From Streptomyces sp. NBC_01591 (GTDB lineage: Bacteria > Actinomycetota > Actinomycetes > Streptomycetales > Streptomycetaceae): a DNA stretch of 64,000 nt. A program made the translations under genes and the position numbers. How positions within the stretch are numbered: position 1 is the first letter of the stretch; each line of letters starts with the position of its first letter. Of the stretch, positions 25,452 through 33,864 are shown piece by piece. The stretch is taken from positions 6,758,001 through 6,822,000 of the forward strand of contig NZ_CP109327.1 of NCBI RefSeq assembly GCF_035918155.1, in the 5' to 3' direction. Below the pieces are notes generated by a model. It did not search any database. It saw nothing but the letters and a program-made list of their open reading frames with translations, and was not told the origin of the DNA.

Positions 25452-26585
25452 TCAGTACGGCTTCACCAGCACGTGCGCCGCGCCCGGAATGCCGACCTTC
25501 AGCAGCTCGTCCTCCTCGGGCGTCGTCTCGCTGCCCGTCTCCTGCTTGAGCACGGCACGCGACATGGCCTGCACCCACATGGCCCGGGGACGGCGGCGCG
25601 CCTCCCATGCGCCGAGGGCCGCGGCCACCTCGGCCTCGGCGTCCAGCGACTCGGCGAGCACCAGCGCGTCCTCGACGGCCATCGCCGCGCCCTGCGCGAT
25701 GTGCGGGGTGGAGGCGTGCGCCGCGTCACCGGCCAGCACGACCCGGCCGACGTGCCACGGCTCCTCGACCGTCACCTGGGAGATCCGCGAGTACACCACC
25801 GAGGCCGGGTCGGTGACGGTGGCCAGCGCCTCGGCGACCGGTCCGGAGAACATCGCCAGCCGCTCCGTGAGCTGCTCGTGGGCCCGCTCCGGGTCCGGCC
25901 GGAAGTCCTCGGCCTCCGCGAACACCGCACCCAGGTACATCAGTTCCTCGGTGATCGGGGTGAGCAGCGCCTTGGCGTCCTTGCCCGCGGTGCCCATCAC
26001 TACGCCCCGCACCTGCGGCTGCCGCGGTACCGTAACCCGCCAGTTCGCGAAGCCGGTGTACTCGGGGGTGTAGCGGTCCCCGTAGAGCCGGGTGCGCAGC
26101 GGCGAACCGATGCCGTCGAAGCCGACCACCAGGTCCCAGCGGCCCGAGGACCCGTCGGACAGGGTGACGTCCACGCCGGAGCCGTCGTCGGCCAGCTCGG
26201 TGATGGTGGTGCCGAAGCGGATCTTCGCACCCGCGGTGACGGCGGCGGAGTTCAGCACCTGGGCCAGGGCGGGGCGCGGGATGCCGTTGTTGGAGGGGGC
26301 GTCGCCCATCCGCGGCTGGGGTATCTCGGCGAGCGTGTTGCCGGCCGGGTCGGCGATGGTCAGGATCTCCCACTCGAAGCCCGCCTCCAGGCAGTCGTCG
26401 AGAACCCCGATCTCCCGCATGACGTGGAGGGCGTTGGACGGCTGGATGATGCCGACGCCGAGCGCGTCGAGCTCGTCGCGGAGCTCGGCGACCTCGACGG
26501 TGTGGCCGCGCCGGGCCAGTGCGGTGGCGAGCGTGAGCCCGCCGATGCCGCCGCCGTGAATCAGGACGCGCAGGGGTGTTGCCAT
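25452..26585 (-). CDS. FAD-dependent monooxygenase, apparently last gene of a conservon
   Basis: 377 residues, ATG 26585, ribosome site GGAG about 10 bp upstream. Class A flavoprotein monooxygenase: LIHGGGIGGLTLATALARRG at the N-terminus, DLVVGFDGIGSPLRT in the middle and VVLAGDAAHASTPHIAQGAAMAVEDALVLAESL near residue 280-310. It follows the conservon GTPase gene by 53 bp on the same strand, which is where a P450 gene sits in other conservons, so it may be the effector of this one. Substrate unknown. The start is preferred over an upstream CTG/TTG because of the ribosome site. Confidence 0.88.
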   Translation of the reverse strand: MATPLRVLIHGGGIGGLTLATALARRGHTVEVAELRDELDALGVGIIQPSNALHVMREIGVLDDCLEAGFEWEILTIADPAGNTLAEIPQPRMGDAPSNNGIPRPALAQVLNSAAVTAGAKIRFGTTITELADDGSGVDVTLSDGSSGRWDLVVGFDGIGSPLRTRLYGDRYTPEYTGFANWRVTVPRQPQVRGVVMGTAGKDAKALLTPITEELMYLGAVFAEAEDFRPDPERAHEQLTERLAMFSGPVAEALATVTDPASVVYSRISQVTVEEPWHVGRVVLAGDAAHASTPHIAQGAAMAVEDALVLAESLDAEAEVAAALGAWEARRRPRAMWVQAMSRAVLKQETGSETTPEEDELLKVGIPGAAHVLVKPY

Positions 26586-26638
26586 CTCAGGTGTCTCCAG
26601 AGCGAGAAAGGTGCGGGGAGTTGCGAAGGAGCGGACGG

Positions 26639-27208
26639 TCAGCCGGCCGCGGCTGGCAGGCTCATCAGGTGGTCCACCAGGGCCAGCAGCACGTCCCGGC
26701 CGAACGGCCGCTCGCGGACGTCGCCGATCAGCAGCGGTACGTGCGGGTCGAGGTCGAGAGCGGCCCTGATCTCGTCCGGGGTGCGGGTGTTGTGGCCGTG
26801 GAAGCAGTTGATCGCGACCACGAACGGGATGTCCCGGCTCTCGTAGAAGTCGATCGAGGCGAAGCTCGTCTCCAGCCTTCGGGTGTCGGCGATCACCACG
26901 CCGCCGAGCGCCCCGTTGACCAGGTCGTTCCACATGAACCAGAAGCGTTCCTGACCGGGGGTGCCGAAGAGGTAGACCACCAGCTCGGAACTGACCGTGA
27001 TCCGGCCGAAGTCCAGCGCCACGGTGGTGGTGTCCTTCTGGCCGACACCGGCCAGGTCGTCGACCCCGATGCTGGCCTTGGTCAGGTACTCCTCGGTGCG
27101 CAGCGGCGCGACCTCGCTGACCGCGCCCACCAGGGTGGTCTTGCCGACGCCGAAGCCTCCGGCGATAAGTATCTTGACGGCGGCGGGGGCCGCCTGACTG
27201 CTTGTCAT
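26639..27208 (-). CDS. cvnD: Conservon small GTPase (CvnD type), second conservon
   Basis: 189 residues, ATG 27208. P-loop AGGFGVGKTTLVGAVSEV near residue 16-24, VALDFGRITV, G3-like FGTPGQERFWFMW and VAINCFHG in place of NKxD. It starts 6 bp after the DUF742 stop, so it is part of the same transcript. It belongs to the MglA/Roc-like group, cycling between membrane partner binding and GTP hydrolysis. The sequence is closer to the standard conservon type than the copy at 1877. Confidence 0.9.
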   Translation of the reverse strand: MTSSQAAPAAVKILIAGGFGVGKTTLVGAVSEVAPLRTEEYLTKASIGVDDLAGVGQKDTTTVALDFGRITVSSELVVYLFGTPGQERFWFMWNDLVNGALGGVVIADTRRLETSFASIDFYESRDIPFVVAINCFHGHNTRTPDEIRAALDLDPHVPLLIGDVRERPFGRDVLLALVDHLMSLPAAAG

Positions 27209-27214
27209 CTTGGT

Positions 27215-27619
27215 TCAGAGTCTCCGGAGTCCGTCACGAACGGCGGCCAGCAGGCGCATGTCGCGCCCGCCCGCCACCCGCGCCACCGAGAGCGGTGCGC
27301 GGGCCAGCAGCAGGCCCTGGGCGACGAGGTCGGCCAGCAGGATCTTGGTCACCGACACCGGGAGGCCGAGGTCCGAGGCGACCTCGGCGACCGCGGCCGG
27401 GCGGCGGCAGCGCTCCAGGATCAGCCGGTGCTCCGGCTGGAGCCTTCCGGGCCGCAGCGGCGCACCGTGCTCGTCCCGGGGGTCCTGCGCGGTCGTGAGC
27501 ACGGTGATGAGGCTGAAGTCGTCCCGCTCGGGAGCGGTCCGGCCCCGGGTGATGGTGTACGGGCGCACCATCGTGCCCGCCCCGTCCTCCTCGGCCTCGT
27601 CCTCCCAGTACGGGGTCAC
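27215..27619 (-). CDS. cvnC: DUF742 protein (CvnC type), second conservon
   Basis: 134 residues from GTG 27619 (VTPYWEDEAEEDG), overlapping the stop of the roadblock gene by GTGA. The DUF742 core VRPYTITRGRT, EHRLILERCRRPAAVAEVASDLGLPVSVTKILLADLVAQGLLL and a C-terminal LLAAVRDGLRRL are all present. It sits between roadblock and GTPase genes as in every conservon. A much longer open frame in this phase runs back through the sensor gene and is not real. Confidence 0.88.
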   Translation of the reverse strand: MTPYWEDEAEEDGAGTMVRPYTITRGRTAPERDDFSLITVLTTAQDPRDEHGAPLRPGRLQPEHRLILERCRRPAAVAEVASDLGLPVSVTKILLADLVAQGLLLARAPLSVARVAGGRDMRLLAAVRDGLRRL

Positions 27620-28053
27620 GCGCGCTGCCCGTCCCCGTTGCCGAAGGCGTCGAACTCGCCGCGGGCCGGCGTGCTGAGCTTCTGGCCGACCTGCTGCACC
27701 AGGTTGTGCATGGCGAGCGACATGATCTCGGCGTCCACCTCCTGGGAGGCGATCACGGCCAGGTGGGTGCCCTGGGCGGCCGCGATGATGAAGAGCCAGA
27801 GGTCGTTCAGCTCGACGATCACCTGGTGTACGCCGCCGCCGTTGAAGAGCTGGCCGACGCCGCGGGCCAGGCTCTGCTGGCCGGTGCAGATGGCGGCCAG
27901 CCGCTCGGCGTCGGCGCGGTCGATGGTGCGCGAGTGGCTCACCACGAGACCGTCGTCGGACAGCAGGACGGCGTTCCGGGTCTCGGCCACCGAGTCCACC
28001 AGGCCGTCGAGCAGCCAGTCGAGATCCTGGTGGGTGGCGGTTGTGCGTGTCAT
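27616..28053 (-). CDS. cvnB: Roadblock/LC7 domain protein (CvnB type), second conservon
   Basis: 145 residues, ATG 28053, which overlaps the sensor stop (ATGA). Typical opening DLDWLLDGLVDSVAETRNAVLLSDDGLVVSHS and later LWLFIIAAAQGTHLAVIASQEVDAE. The residue pattern is that of the standard conservon roadblock protein. Acts with the GTPase encoded two genes downstream. Coupled at both ends. Confidence 0.9.
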   Translation of the reverse strand: MTRTTATHQDLDWLLDGLVDSVAETRNAVLLSDDGLVVSHSRTIDRADAERLAAICTGQQSLARGVGQLFNGGGVHQVIVELNDLWLFIIAAAQGTHLAVIASQEVDAEIMSLAMHNLVQQVGQKLSTPARGEFDAFGNGDGQRA

Positions 28054-30932
28054 GGCCGTTCTTCTCTCGTGGGGAGCGGGATGGCTGGCGGTGCAGGCTG
28101 CTTCGGTGCCTCGTCGGTCGCGCGGGCGGCACGGGACCGGCGCTGGAACGCCCCGATCGCGGCTCCGGCCCGGCGCGGCTCCGGCCGTGGCTGCGGGTTC
28201 TCGGGCCGGCTCGGCGGCTGCGGTGCCGCGGGCCGGGCGGCCGGGGCGATCCGCAGTTCGTCGGCCAGGCTGGCCTGCCGTACCCGGCGCGGCAGCGGGG
28301 GCTCCGCAGCGGGGGCGGCGGGGAGGGCGGGCCGGTCGGACCCGTGCTCCGCGTCCTGGGCGCGGACGGCGCCCGGGTCCGGCGGGGCCGGGTGGTCGGG
28401 CTCGGACACCGGCAGCCGGGCGGGCTGGATGGTGCCCGGCTCGAACTGCCGGGGCGCGGGAATCGGGAGGGACGTACGGTCCGCCCCGGGGCCGGAGGGG
28501 TACGGAGCGGCGTACGGCTGCTGCGGAGTCGCGTACGGCTCCTGGTCACCGGGGTACTGGCCCTCGGGCGCAGGGTACGGCGGCTGGTCCACGGGGTACT
28601 GTCCGGCGGCCGTCATGTACGGCTGTTCCGCCTGGCCGTACGGGTTCTCCTGAGCAGCGTACGGCGCGGCCGGCAGAGCGTACGGCTGCTCCTGCTCCGG
28701 CCGGTACGGCTCCTTCTCCTGCTCCTGTGCCGGGGCGGGGGCCGGTGCCGGTGCCGGGTAGGGCTGCTCGGCGACCGTGTACGGCTGCTCGGTGGTGGCG
28801 TACGGGACGCCTGCCGTGTTCAGCGCGGTGACTCCGGCCAGCGCCTGACCCTGTACGCGGGTGGGCAGCGCGTCGTCGGCGGCGGGGGCGGCGGGGGCCG
28901 GGGGCGCGGCGGCAGCGGGGGCCGGTACGCCGACCGGACCGGTCCGCGGTTCGGGGACGGTGAGCTCGTCGGGGACGAGCAGGACCACGCGGGTACCGCC
29001 GTACGCCGAGGAGCGGAACTCCACCCGCAGGCCGTGCTGGTCCGCGAGCCGGGCGATCACATACAGACCGAGACGGATGTCGTCGGAGTGGGCGAGCACG
29101 TCCATCCGGGGCGGCCGGACCATCAGTTCGTTGGCCGCCGCCAACTGGTCCTCCTCCATCCCGAGGCCGCGGTCCTCGACCTCGATGGCCAGACCGCGGC
29201 TCACCTTGGCGGCCCTGACCTCGACCGGGCTCGGCGGCCGGGAGAAGCTGAGCGCGTTCTCGATGAGCTCGGCGAGCACATGGGAGACCGGGCCGACGGC
29301 CCGCTCCGACAGCCAGGGACTGCCGTCGAGGTCCAGCACCACGCGCCGGTAGTCCTGCACCTCGCCCTGGGCGGAACGCATCACGTCCAGCAGCGGAACG
29401 GGCTTGCGCCAGCGCCGGTGCGGGGAACCGCCCGCGAGGATCACCAGGTTCTCCTCGTACCGCCGCAGTCGGGCGGTGAGGTGGTCGAGGTCGAAGAGGC
29501 CGTCGAGCACCTCGGGGTCCTCGTGCTTGCGCTCCAGCTCGTCCAGCTTCTTCAGCTGCTGGCCGATCAGCTGCTGGGTACGGCGGGCGATGCGCTGGAG
29601 CAGCCGCTCGAAGCCGCGGTGCTGGTCGGCCTGTTTGACGGCCGCCGCCAGCGCACTGGTGCGCGCCAGGTTGAGCGCGTCGCCGAGCTGGGTCAGCTCG
29701 TCGCTCCGGCTGTCCTTGCCCTCGTGCTCGATGGCCCGCGCCTCGGCCTCGACATCGATCCGCTCGCCCTGGGCGAGCCGCTCGACGACATCGGGCAGGG
29801 CCTTCTCCAGTTCCTCGGCCCGCTCCTGCAGGCTGCCGATCCGGCGGCGGAGGTTCCGGGTCAGGCGCCAGGTGGTCCAGATGACCGCGATCACGGCCAC
29901 CAGGCCGACGACTGTGGTCAGCACCATCTTGAACAGCAGCGACATGACGCTGCCCTTGCCCTCCTCGACCACGAGGGCGGTGCGGTGCTCCAGCAGCTTC
30001 TCGATCTGCGGGGTGAGCTCGTCCATCGCTCCGCGCCAGGTCTTCTCCCGGGCGTCGAGGGCGACGAAGCCCTTCGCGTCGGCCTCGGCCGGACGCAGCA
30101 CCTCGTTCTCCACCTGCGTCTTGGTCTTCCAGGCCGCACTGCGGGTGATCTGCTCCCACATGGCCTTCTCGTCCGACGGCAGTTGGGGAACGACCTTGGT
30201 GGAGTACTGGAGTTCCTGGCCGGATACGGCCTCCCGGACCTGCCTCAGGTCCTCGGTGCTCAGCTTCCCCTCGGACCAGCCGCGCGCGAGCAGGGCGTCC
30301 GAACGGGAGATCATCTCCTTGGTCCAGAACAGGTCGACCAGCGGCTGCGAGAGCGTGGTGATCCGGCCGTTGTCGACATGGCTGAGCGCCGCGAAGAGCT
30401 GGAGATCGACCGCGATGAGATCCGTGTAGTAGCCGTACACGGTCTTCTGCTGATCGCTGCCGCCGTCGTCGACGAGGGCGCGCTGGGCCGGCAGCCGGTT
30501 GATGGCCTCGCGGGCCTTGCCGACCGCGTCACGGACCTCGCCGGGTGCGTCGTCGGTCGCCACGTCGGAGAGCGACTGGAAGCTCTCGATGGCGTCGTCG
30601 GTCAGCTTGCGCTGCCGCTGGAGTGCGGCGGTGGCGCCCTTGTGCCGGGCGAGCGCCTCGGCGCTGAGCCGGCGCTCCTCCTGCAGGTTGTAGTACACGA
30701 TGTTGGACGGCTGGCCGGCCTTCTGTGCCAACTGCCCCTGGGCTGCCTGGCGTTGGAAGTCCAGCAGGGTCTGGCCACTGGTGACGGCCCAGAGGGTGGC
30801 CAGTGCGACGCCGGGAACGATGGCCAGAACGAGCAGGGCTGTCCGCAGCGACATGGTGGTCGATCCGGTCCGCCGTGAGGCGCGCGTGCGCAGGGCGTGC
30901 TCCTTGATGATGCCAGCCTCAGGACTGGTCAA
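28050..30932 (-). CDS. cvnA: Conservon sensor histidine-kinase-like protein with nitrate/nitrite-sensor-type domain (CvnA type)
   Basis: About 960 residues. An N-terminal membrane helix (SLRTALLVLAIVPGVALATL), a long helical extracytoplasmic region of the NIT type, a second helix (VLTTVVGLVAVIAVIWTTW, about 330-350), a HAMP-like linker, then a GHKL ATPase with N-box AELIENALSFS and G1 EVEDRGLGM. The tail of ~300 residues is rich in proline with many PY pairs. The start is uncertain: TTG 30932 has no ribosome site, while AAGGAG (30905-30900, minus strand) sits 6 bases before a CTG at 30893. First gene of the minus-strand conservon. Confidence 0.87.
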   Translation of the reverse strand: MTSPEAGIIKEHALRTRASRRTGSTTMSLRTALLVLAIVPGVALATLWAVTSGQTLLDFQRQAAQGQLAQKAGQPSNIVYYNLQEERRLSAEALARHKGATAALQRQRKLTDDAIESFQSLSDVATDDAPGEVRDAVGKAREAINRLPAQRALVDDGGSDQQKTVYGYYTDLIAVDLQLFAALSHVDNGRITTLSQPLVDLFWTKEMISRSDALLARGWSEGKLSTEDLRQVREAVSGQELQYSTKVVPQLPSDEKAMWEQITRSAAWKTKTQVENEVLRPAEADAKGFVALDAREKTWRGAMDELTPQIEKLLEHRTALVVEEGKGSVMSLLFKMVLTTVVGLVAVIAVIWTTWRLTRNLRRRIGSLQERAEELEKALPDVVERLAQGERIDVEAEARAIEHEGKDSRSDELTQLGDALNLARTSALAAAVKQADQHRGFERLLQRIARRTQQLIGQQLKKLDELERKHEDPEVLDGLFDLDHLTARLRRYEENLVILAGGSPHRRWRKPVPLLDVMRSAQGEVQDYRRVVLDLDGSPWLSERAVGPVSHVLAELIENALSFSRPPSPVEVRAAKVSRGLAIEVEDRGLGMEEDQLAAANELMVRPPRMDVLAHSDDIRLGLYVIARLADQHGLRVEFRSSAYGGTRVVLLVPDELTVPEPRTGPVGVPAPAAAAPPAPAAPAADDALPTRVQGQALAGVTALNTAGVPYATTEQPYTVAEQPYPAPAPAPAPAQEQEKEPYRPEQEQPYALPAAPYAAQENPYGQAEQPYMTAAGQYPVDQPPYPAPEGQYPGDQEPYATPQQPYAAPYPSGPGADRTSLPIPAPRQFEPGTIQPARLPVSEPDHPAPPDPGAVRAQDAEHGSDRPALPAAPAAEPPLPRRVRQASLADELRIAPAARPAAPQPPSRPENPQPRPEPRRAGAAIGAFQRRSRAARATDEAPKQPAPPAIPLPTREERP

Positions 30933-31177
30933 ATCCGTTGAGAACTTCGACAGATAGATATTAGTCACAGTGAAAAAATGAAAAGAAAGTGGGCTCACAA
31001 GTGCATCACCGGTCACGCACAGCCCCGCCACAGGCATCCGGAGGTGCCGGGCGCGGCGCGCCGTACGGGTGAGGCGCGGTCGGGGATATACCTGCACTTG
31101 GTGCTCTTTGCCCGTGATGCATCGCCCAGGCCCCGGACGCCCGTCCGCGACGGTCGCGGAACGCCCACCGGGGCCGT

Positions 31178-31504
31178 ATGACCGCGCTCATCGTCTGCCA
31201 CTCCGTCCTGGCCGCCTGCGCGCGCCCGCTGGTACGGACACTGGGCAGACGCGCCTTCGTCGTGCTCGCGCTGCCACCGGCCGCCGCCACCGTGTGGGCG
31301 GCCACGCAGCGGAACACCGCCGCGTCCGGCTCCGCGGTCACCTGGTCGTGGCGGTGGATGCCCGCGTACGACGTCACCGTCGCGCTGCGGTTCGACGCGC
31401 TCGCCGAGCTGATGGTGGCCCGAACCGCCTACCGCACCGGCCAGATCGACCACGGCGAGCTGCTCTTCGACGAACTGGACGAGCAGTTGACCGAGGAGAA
31501 CTGA
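31178..31504 (+). pseudogene. Chimeric remnant: N-terminus like MrpA (Na+/H+ antiporter subunit A)
   Basis: 108 codons. The first ~78 residues (LVRTLGRRAFVVLALPPAAATVWAA, then WRWMPAYDVTVALRFDALAELMV) resemble the very start of the large MrpA/NuoL-like antiporter subunit, normally 800-1000 residues. After FDALAELMV the sequence changes to a short acidic soluble tail (GQIDHGELLFDELDEQLTEEN) that does not belong to that family. The other mrp genes are absent. I read it as the joined ends of two genes after a deletion. It may still be translated, as a one-helix protein. Resemblance to MrpA is from memory. Confidence 0.5.
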
Positions 31505-31610
31505 CCAGCATCACGGACCGGCGGGGCCCTGGTCAGGAGTACCCTGGAATTACCGAGGACAATTCGCGCACCCGCTTTCAGGCCGGTGCCGCTCTCGGCG
31601 ATTCACAACA

Positions 31611-31634
31611 CCGGGCCGGTCATGACCGGCCCGG
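31611..31634. repeat. 24-bp perfect palindrome before the DUF5994 pair
   Basis: Two 12-bp halves, CCGGGCCGGTCA and TGACCGGCCCGG, meet with no spacer, 15 bp before the start at 31650. It could be an operator or a hairpin that affects translation of the first DUF5994 gene. Confidence 0.55.
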
Positions 31635-31649
31635 GGCAGGGTTCGCGTC

Positions 31650-32255
31650 ATGACCGCGATCATCGAGTACCAGCAGGCGGTCGAAGACCGGACCCCTTCT
31701 TCGTTGCCGCTCCGACTCGTGCTGGCACCCGCCGACACCTCTCCGGCCCTTGTCGACGGTGCCTGGTGGCCCCGCTCCCGCGACCTGACGGCGGAATTGC
31801 CGCCGCTGATGGCCGTACTCGATCCGCTCTGGGGCAGGATCACCCGTGTCACCGTCAACCCCACGTTCTGGCCGGTCATCCCGCGCAAGGTGCAGGTCGC
31901 AGGGCATCTGGTCCACGTCGGCTGGTTCAAGGCCGAACAGGACCCGCACAAACTCCTGCTGCTCTCCTACACGACCGGTCGCTGGGACCTGCTGGTGATT
32001 CCGCCGGAGACCGGCCCGGCCACAGCTGCCCGGCTGATGACCGCGGCCGCTGATCCCCTGCGGATTCTCACCGCGAGCGGCCTGATGCGCGAGGCGGAGT
32101 TCTTCCGGATCGCGGCCGAGGCCGACTGGGACTCGACCCAGGAACTGGCCTGGGACTCCGAGGGAGGCCAGGGCACAGCGCCCCGGACGCCGGCGCCCCG
32201 ACGGCCCGTCCATGCGGGAACGGCCCCGCGTCTGCGGACAGGCGGCAACCCATGA
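31650..32255 (+). CDS. DUF5994 family protein, first of a tandem pair
   Basis: 201 residues, ATG 31650. The family core is clear: LRLVLAPADTSPALVDGAWWPRSRDLTAELPPLMAVLD, then TFWPVIPRKVQVAGHLVHVGWF and LLLLSYTTGRWDLLVIPPET near residues 100-120. The last ~45 residues are a low-complexity tail. Its stop overlaps the start of the second copy by ATGA. DUF5994 has no known function; the proteins are soluble and often encoded in tandem in Streptomyces. No catalytic residues can be named. Confidence 0.82.
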   Translation: MTAIIEYQQAVEDRTPSSLPLRLVLAPADTSPALVDGAWWPRSRDLTAELPPLMAVLDPLWGRITRVTVNPTFWPVIPRKVQVAGHLVHVGWFKAEQDPHKLLLLSYTTGRWDLLVIPPETGPATAARLMTAAADPLRILTASGLMREAEFFRIAAEADWDSTQELAWDSEGGQGTAPRTPAPRRPVHAGTAPRLRTGGNP

Positions 32256-32728
32256 CTGCCGATTCGCGTACTCCGGCACCTCTCCTGCTTCTCCAGGACA
32301 CCATCGATCAGCCGGTGGTCCCGGGCAGCGCCGTACTGCGGATGGAGACGACCTCCAGCCGTGCCGGGTTCTTCGACGGTGCCTGGTGGCCTCGCTCGCG
32401 CGACATCAGAAGCCAGTTGCCCGACCTGATCGACGCGCTGATGGCCAGTCTCGGACCCATCGCACGTGTCGGCCTGGACGCGAGTGCCTGGGACGAGGTC
32501 CCGGCCCACCTCGTCGTCGGCGACCACAAGGTACGTATCGACTGGTCCGCCGTCGACGACAGCACGATGATCATCACCCGCGGCCACCACGACCACTTCG
32601 CGTTCCTGGTCATCCCGCCGCAGACCTCCGCAGCGGCCGCACACACCGCGATGACCATGGCCGTACAGGACGACAACCGCACCTCCGCCGAGGAGATACT
32701 CGCCGCCGCCGGTATCACCCCCGTGTAG
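32252..32728 (+). CDS. DUF5994 family protein, second of a tandem pair
   Basis: 158 residues, ATG 32252. Same fold pattern as its neighbour: AVLRMETTSSRAGFFDGAWWPRSRDIRSQLPDLIDALM, then AHLVVGDHKVRIDWSAVDDSTMIITRGHHDHFAFLVIPPQT. The shared DGAWWPRSRD signature shows common descent, but the rest is diverged, so this is not a recent duplication. Coupling suggests the two products form a hetero-complex. Function unknown. Confidence 0.82.
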   Translation: MTADSRTPAPLLLLQDTIDQPVVPGSAVLRMETTSSRAGFFDGAWWPRSRDIRSQLPDLIDALMASLGPIARVGLDASAWDEVPAHLVVGDHKVRIDWSAVDDSTMIITRGHHDHFAFLVIPPQTSAAAAHTAMTMAVQDDNRTSAEEILAAAGITPV

Positions 32729-32757
32729 CCGGGAGCCCTGCGTCGGCGGCCGACGTG

Positions 32758-32819
32758 ACAACGACCCCGGCAATCCGGGGCCGCCCTTTCAGGCGGTGCA
32801 CGTGAGCGTGCACCAACCC
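32758..32819 (+). terminator. Two small hairpins after the DUF5994 pair
   Basis: CCCCGGCAATCCGGGG (6-bp stem) and, further on, GTGCACGTGAGCGTGCAC (7-bp stem) lie in the gap after 32728. Together they probably end the DUF5994 transcript. No T-tract. Confidence 0.45.
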
Positions 32820-32918
32820 ACTGTCCAGGGTACTCCTGGGGAGCGTATGCGGCATAAAGTGCGAATGGGGTGCACGGGCTCCCACGCGCGGCAGGCCCCC
32901 GCGACTAGCCTCCGCATC

Positions 32919-33761
32919 ATGCTGCGTATCGCCGACACCCGCACCGGTCACCTCGTGGAGATCCCCGCCGCACCGCGCCGCCTGCTGCGCAGCTGCGTCC
33001 ATCTGCCGGACCTCGGCACGGGGGCGGACACCGTCACCGGGATCGGCCCGCTGCACCTGCGCGTCCCGCTGATTGGTGACGTACTGGCACGCACCGCGGA
33101 GCTGAACGGTCTTCAGGTCGTCACGGTCCTCACGACCCCGGAGCTGACGCCCGACCGGGCCCGGGCGCTGGACCGGGTCATGACGGTGCTCGGCATCCAC
33201 CCCCCTGCCGTCGTCGGCTCCCACCGCCCGGAGGGAGCCCTCGGCGGCCCCGCCGACGTACACGTGGTCGCCGGCGGTACCGACCCGGACGACATCGAGG
33301 GCGGTGCCCTGATCGAGGTGGTGCAGGTCGCCACGGCTCCGTTGGCAGAGGGCGTCCCCGACCCGGGCCACCTCCTCGACCCCGACCTCCCGGACGCAAC
33401 CATGCCGGAGACCGCCGATCCACTGGCCGTACGCCTGCTGCTGCTCAGCCGCCCCTACGGAACACCGGTCACGGTCACCGGCCCCGCACTCGCCGAGGCC
33501 CGGCGGACCCTGCGCGAGTGGCGCCGGTCGGTCGCCGACTGGGCGCAGGAACCGTCCAGGCCGATCCCCACCGACCTGCTGCACCAGTCGCATACGGCGC
33601 TCGCCGAGGATCTCGACGTCGCCGCCGTCCTCGAGCTGCTGGCCGATGTGGCGGTACGACCCGATGTGCCGTCGGGCGCCAAGTTCGAGACCTTCGCCCA
33701 CCTCGACCGCGTACTCGGCCTGGACCTCGTCCGCGACGTCGGCCACCAGAGCCGTCCATGA
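32919..33761 (+). CDS. CysS-like protein lacking synthetase signatures
   Basis: 280 residues, ATG 32919. The C-terminal third (YGTPVTVTGPALAEARRTLREWRRSVADWA to LAEDLDVAAVLELLADVA) resembles the anticodon-side helical domain of cysteinyl-tRNA synthetase or MshC. The N-terminal part (TADVT-like Rossmann half, DVLARTAELNGLQVVTVLTTPEL) resembles a shrunken catalytic domain. No HIGH or KMSKS motif and no zinc cysteines are visible, so it should not charge tRNA. Such degenerate paralogues are known in Streptomyces but their role is not. An upstream ATG/GTG at 32796 in phase gives a less likely longer form. Confidence 0.6.
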   Translation: MLRIADTRTGHLVEIPAAPRRLLRSCVHLPDLGTGADTVTGIGPLHLRVPLIGDVLARTAELNGLQVVTVLTTPELTPDRARALDRVMTVLGIHPPAVVGSHRPEGALGGPADVHVVAGGTDPDDIEGGALIEVVQVATAPLAEGVPDPGHLLDPDLPDATMPETADPLAVRLLLLSRPYGTPVTVTGPALAEARRTLREWRRSVADWAQEPSRPIPTDLLHQSHTALAEDLDVAAVLELLADVAVRPDVPSGAKFETFAHLDRVLGLDLVRDVGHQSRP

Positions 33762-33765
33762 CGGC

Positions 33766-33812
33766 CGACGGCCCCCCGGGGAAGGCGCGTTGCCTGGACC
33801 GGAGGGCCGTCG
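33766..33812. terminator. Inverted repeat between convergent genes
   Basis: CGACGGCCC at 33766-33774 and GGGCCGTCG at 33804-33812, perfect 9-bp arms 29 bases apart, between the stops of the CysS-like gene and the minus-strand murA gene. A possible bidirectional terminator. Confidence 0.45.
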
Positions 33813-33864
33813 GGTCACACTCGCATCGCCGGGCGTCGCCGGCGCGTGCGGGATGTCACGGGGA

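Noticed and set aside
25310..25549. Small plus-strand open frame overlapping the RidA stop and translating the 10-bp array as a ten-residue repeat
   Set aside because: It runs through a terminator hairpin and into the convergent monooxygenase gene; the peptide repeat follows from 3 x 10 bp and needs no selection.
30933..31097. Longer N-terminus for the conservon sensor
   Set aside because: The stretch is AT-rich promoter-like DNA and the added residues do not resemble any sensor N-terminus.
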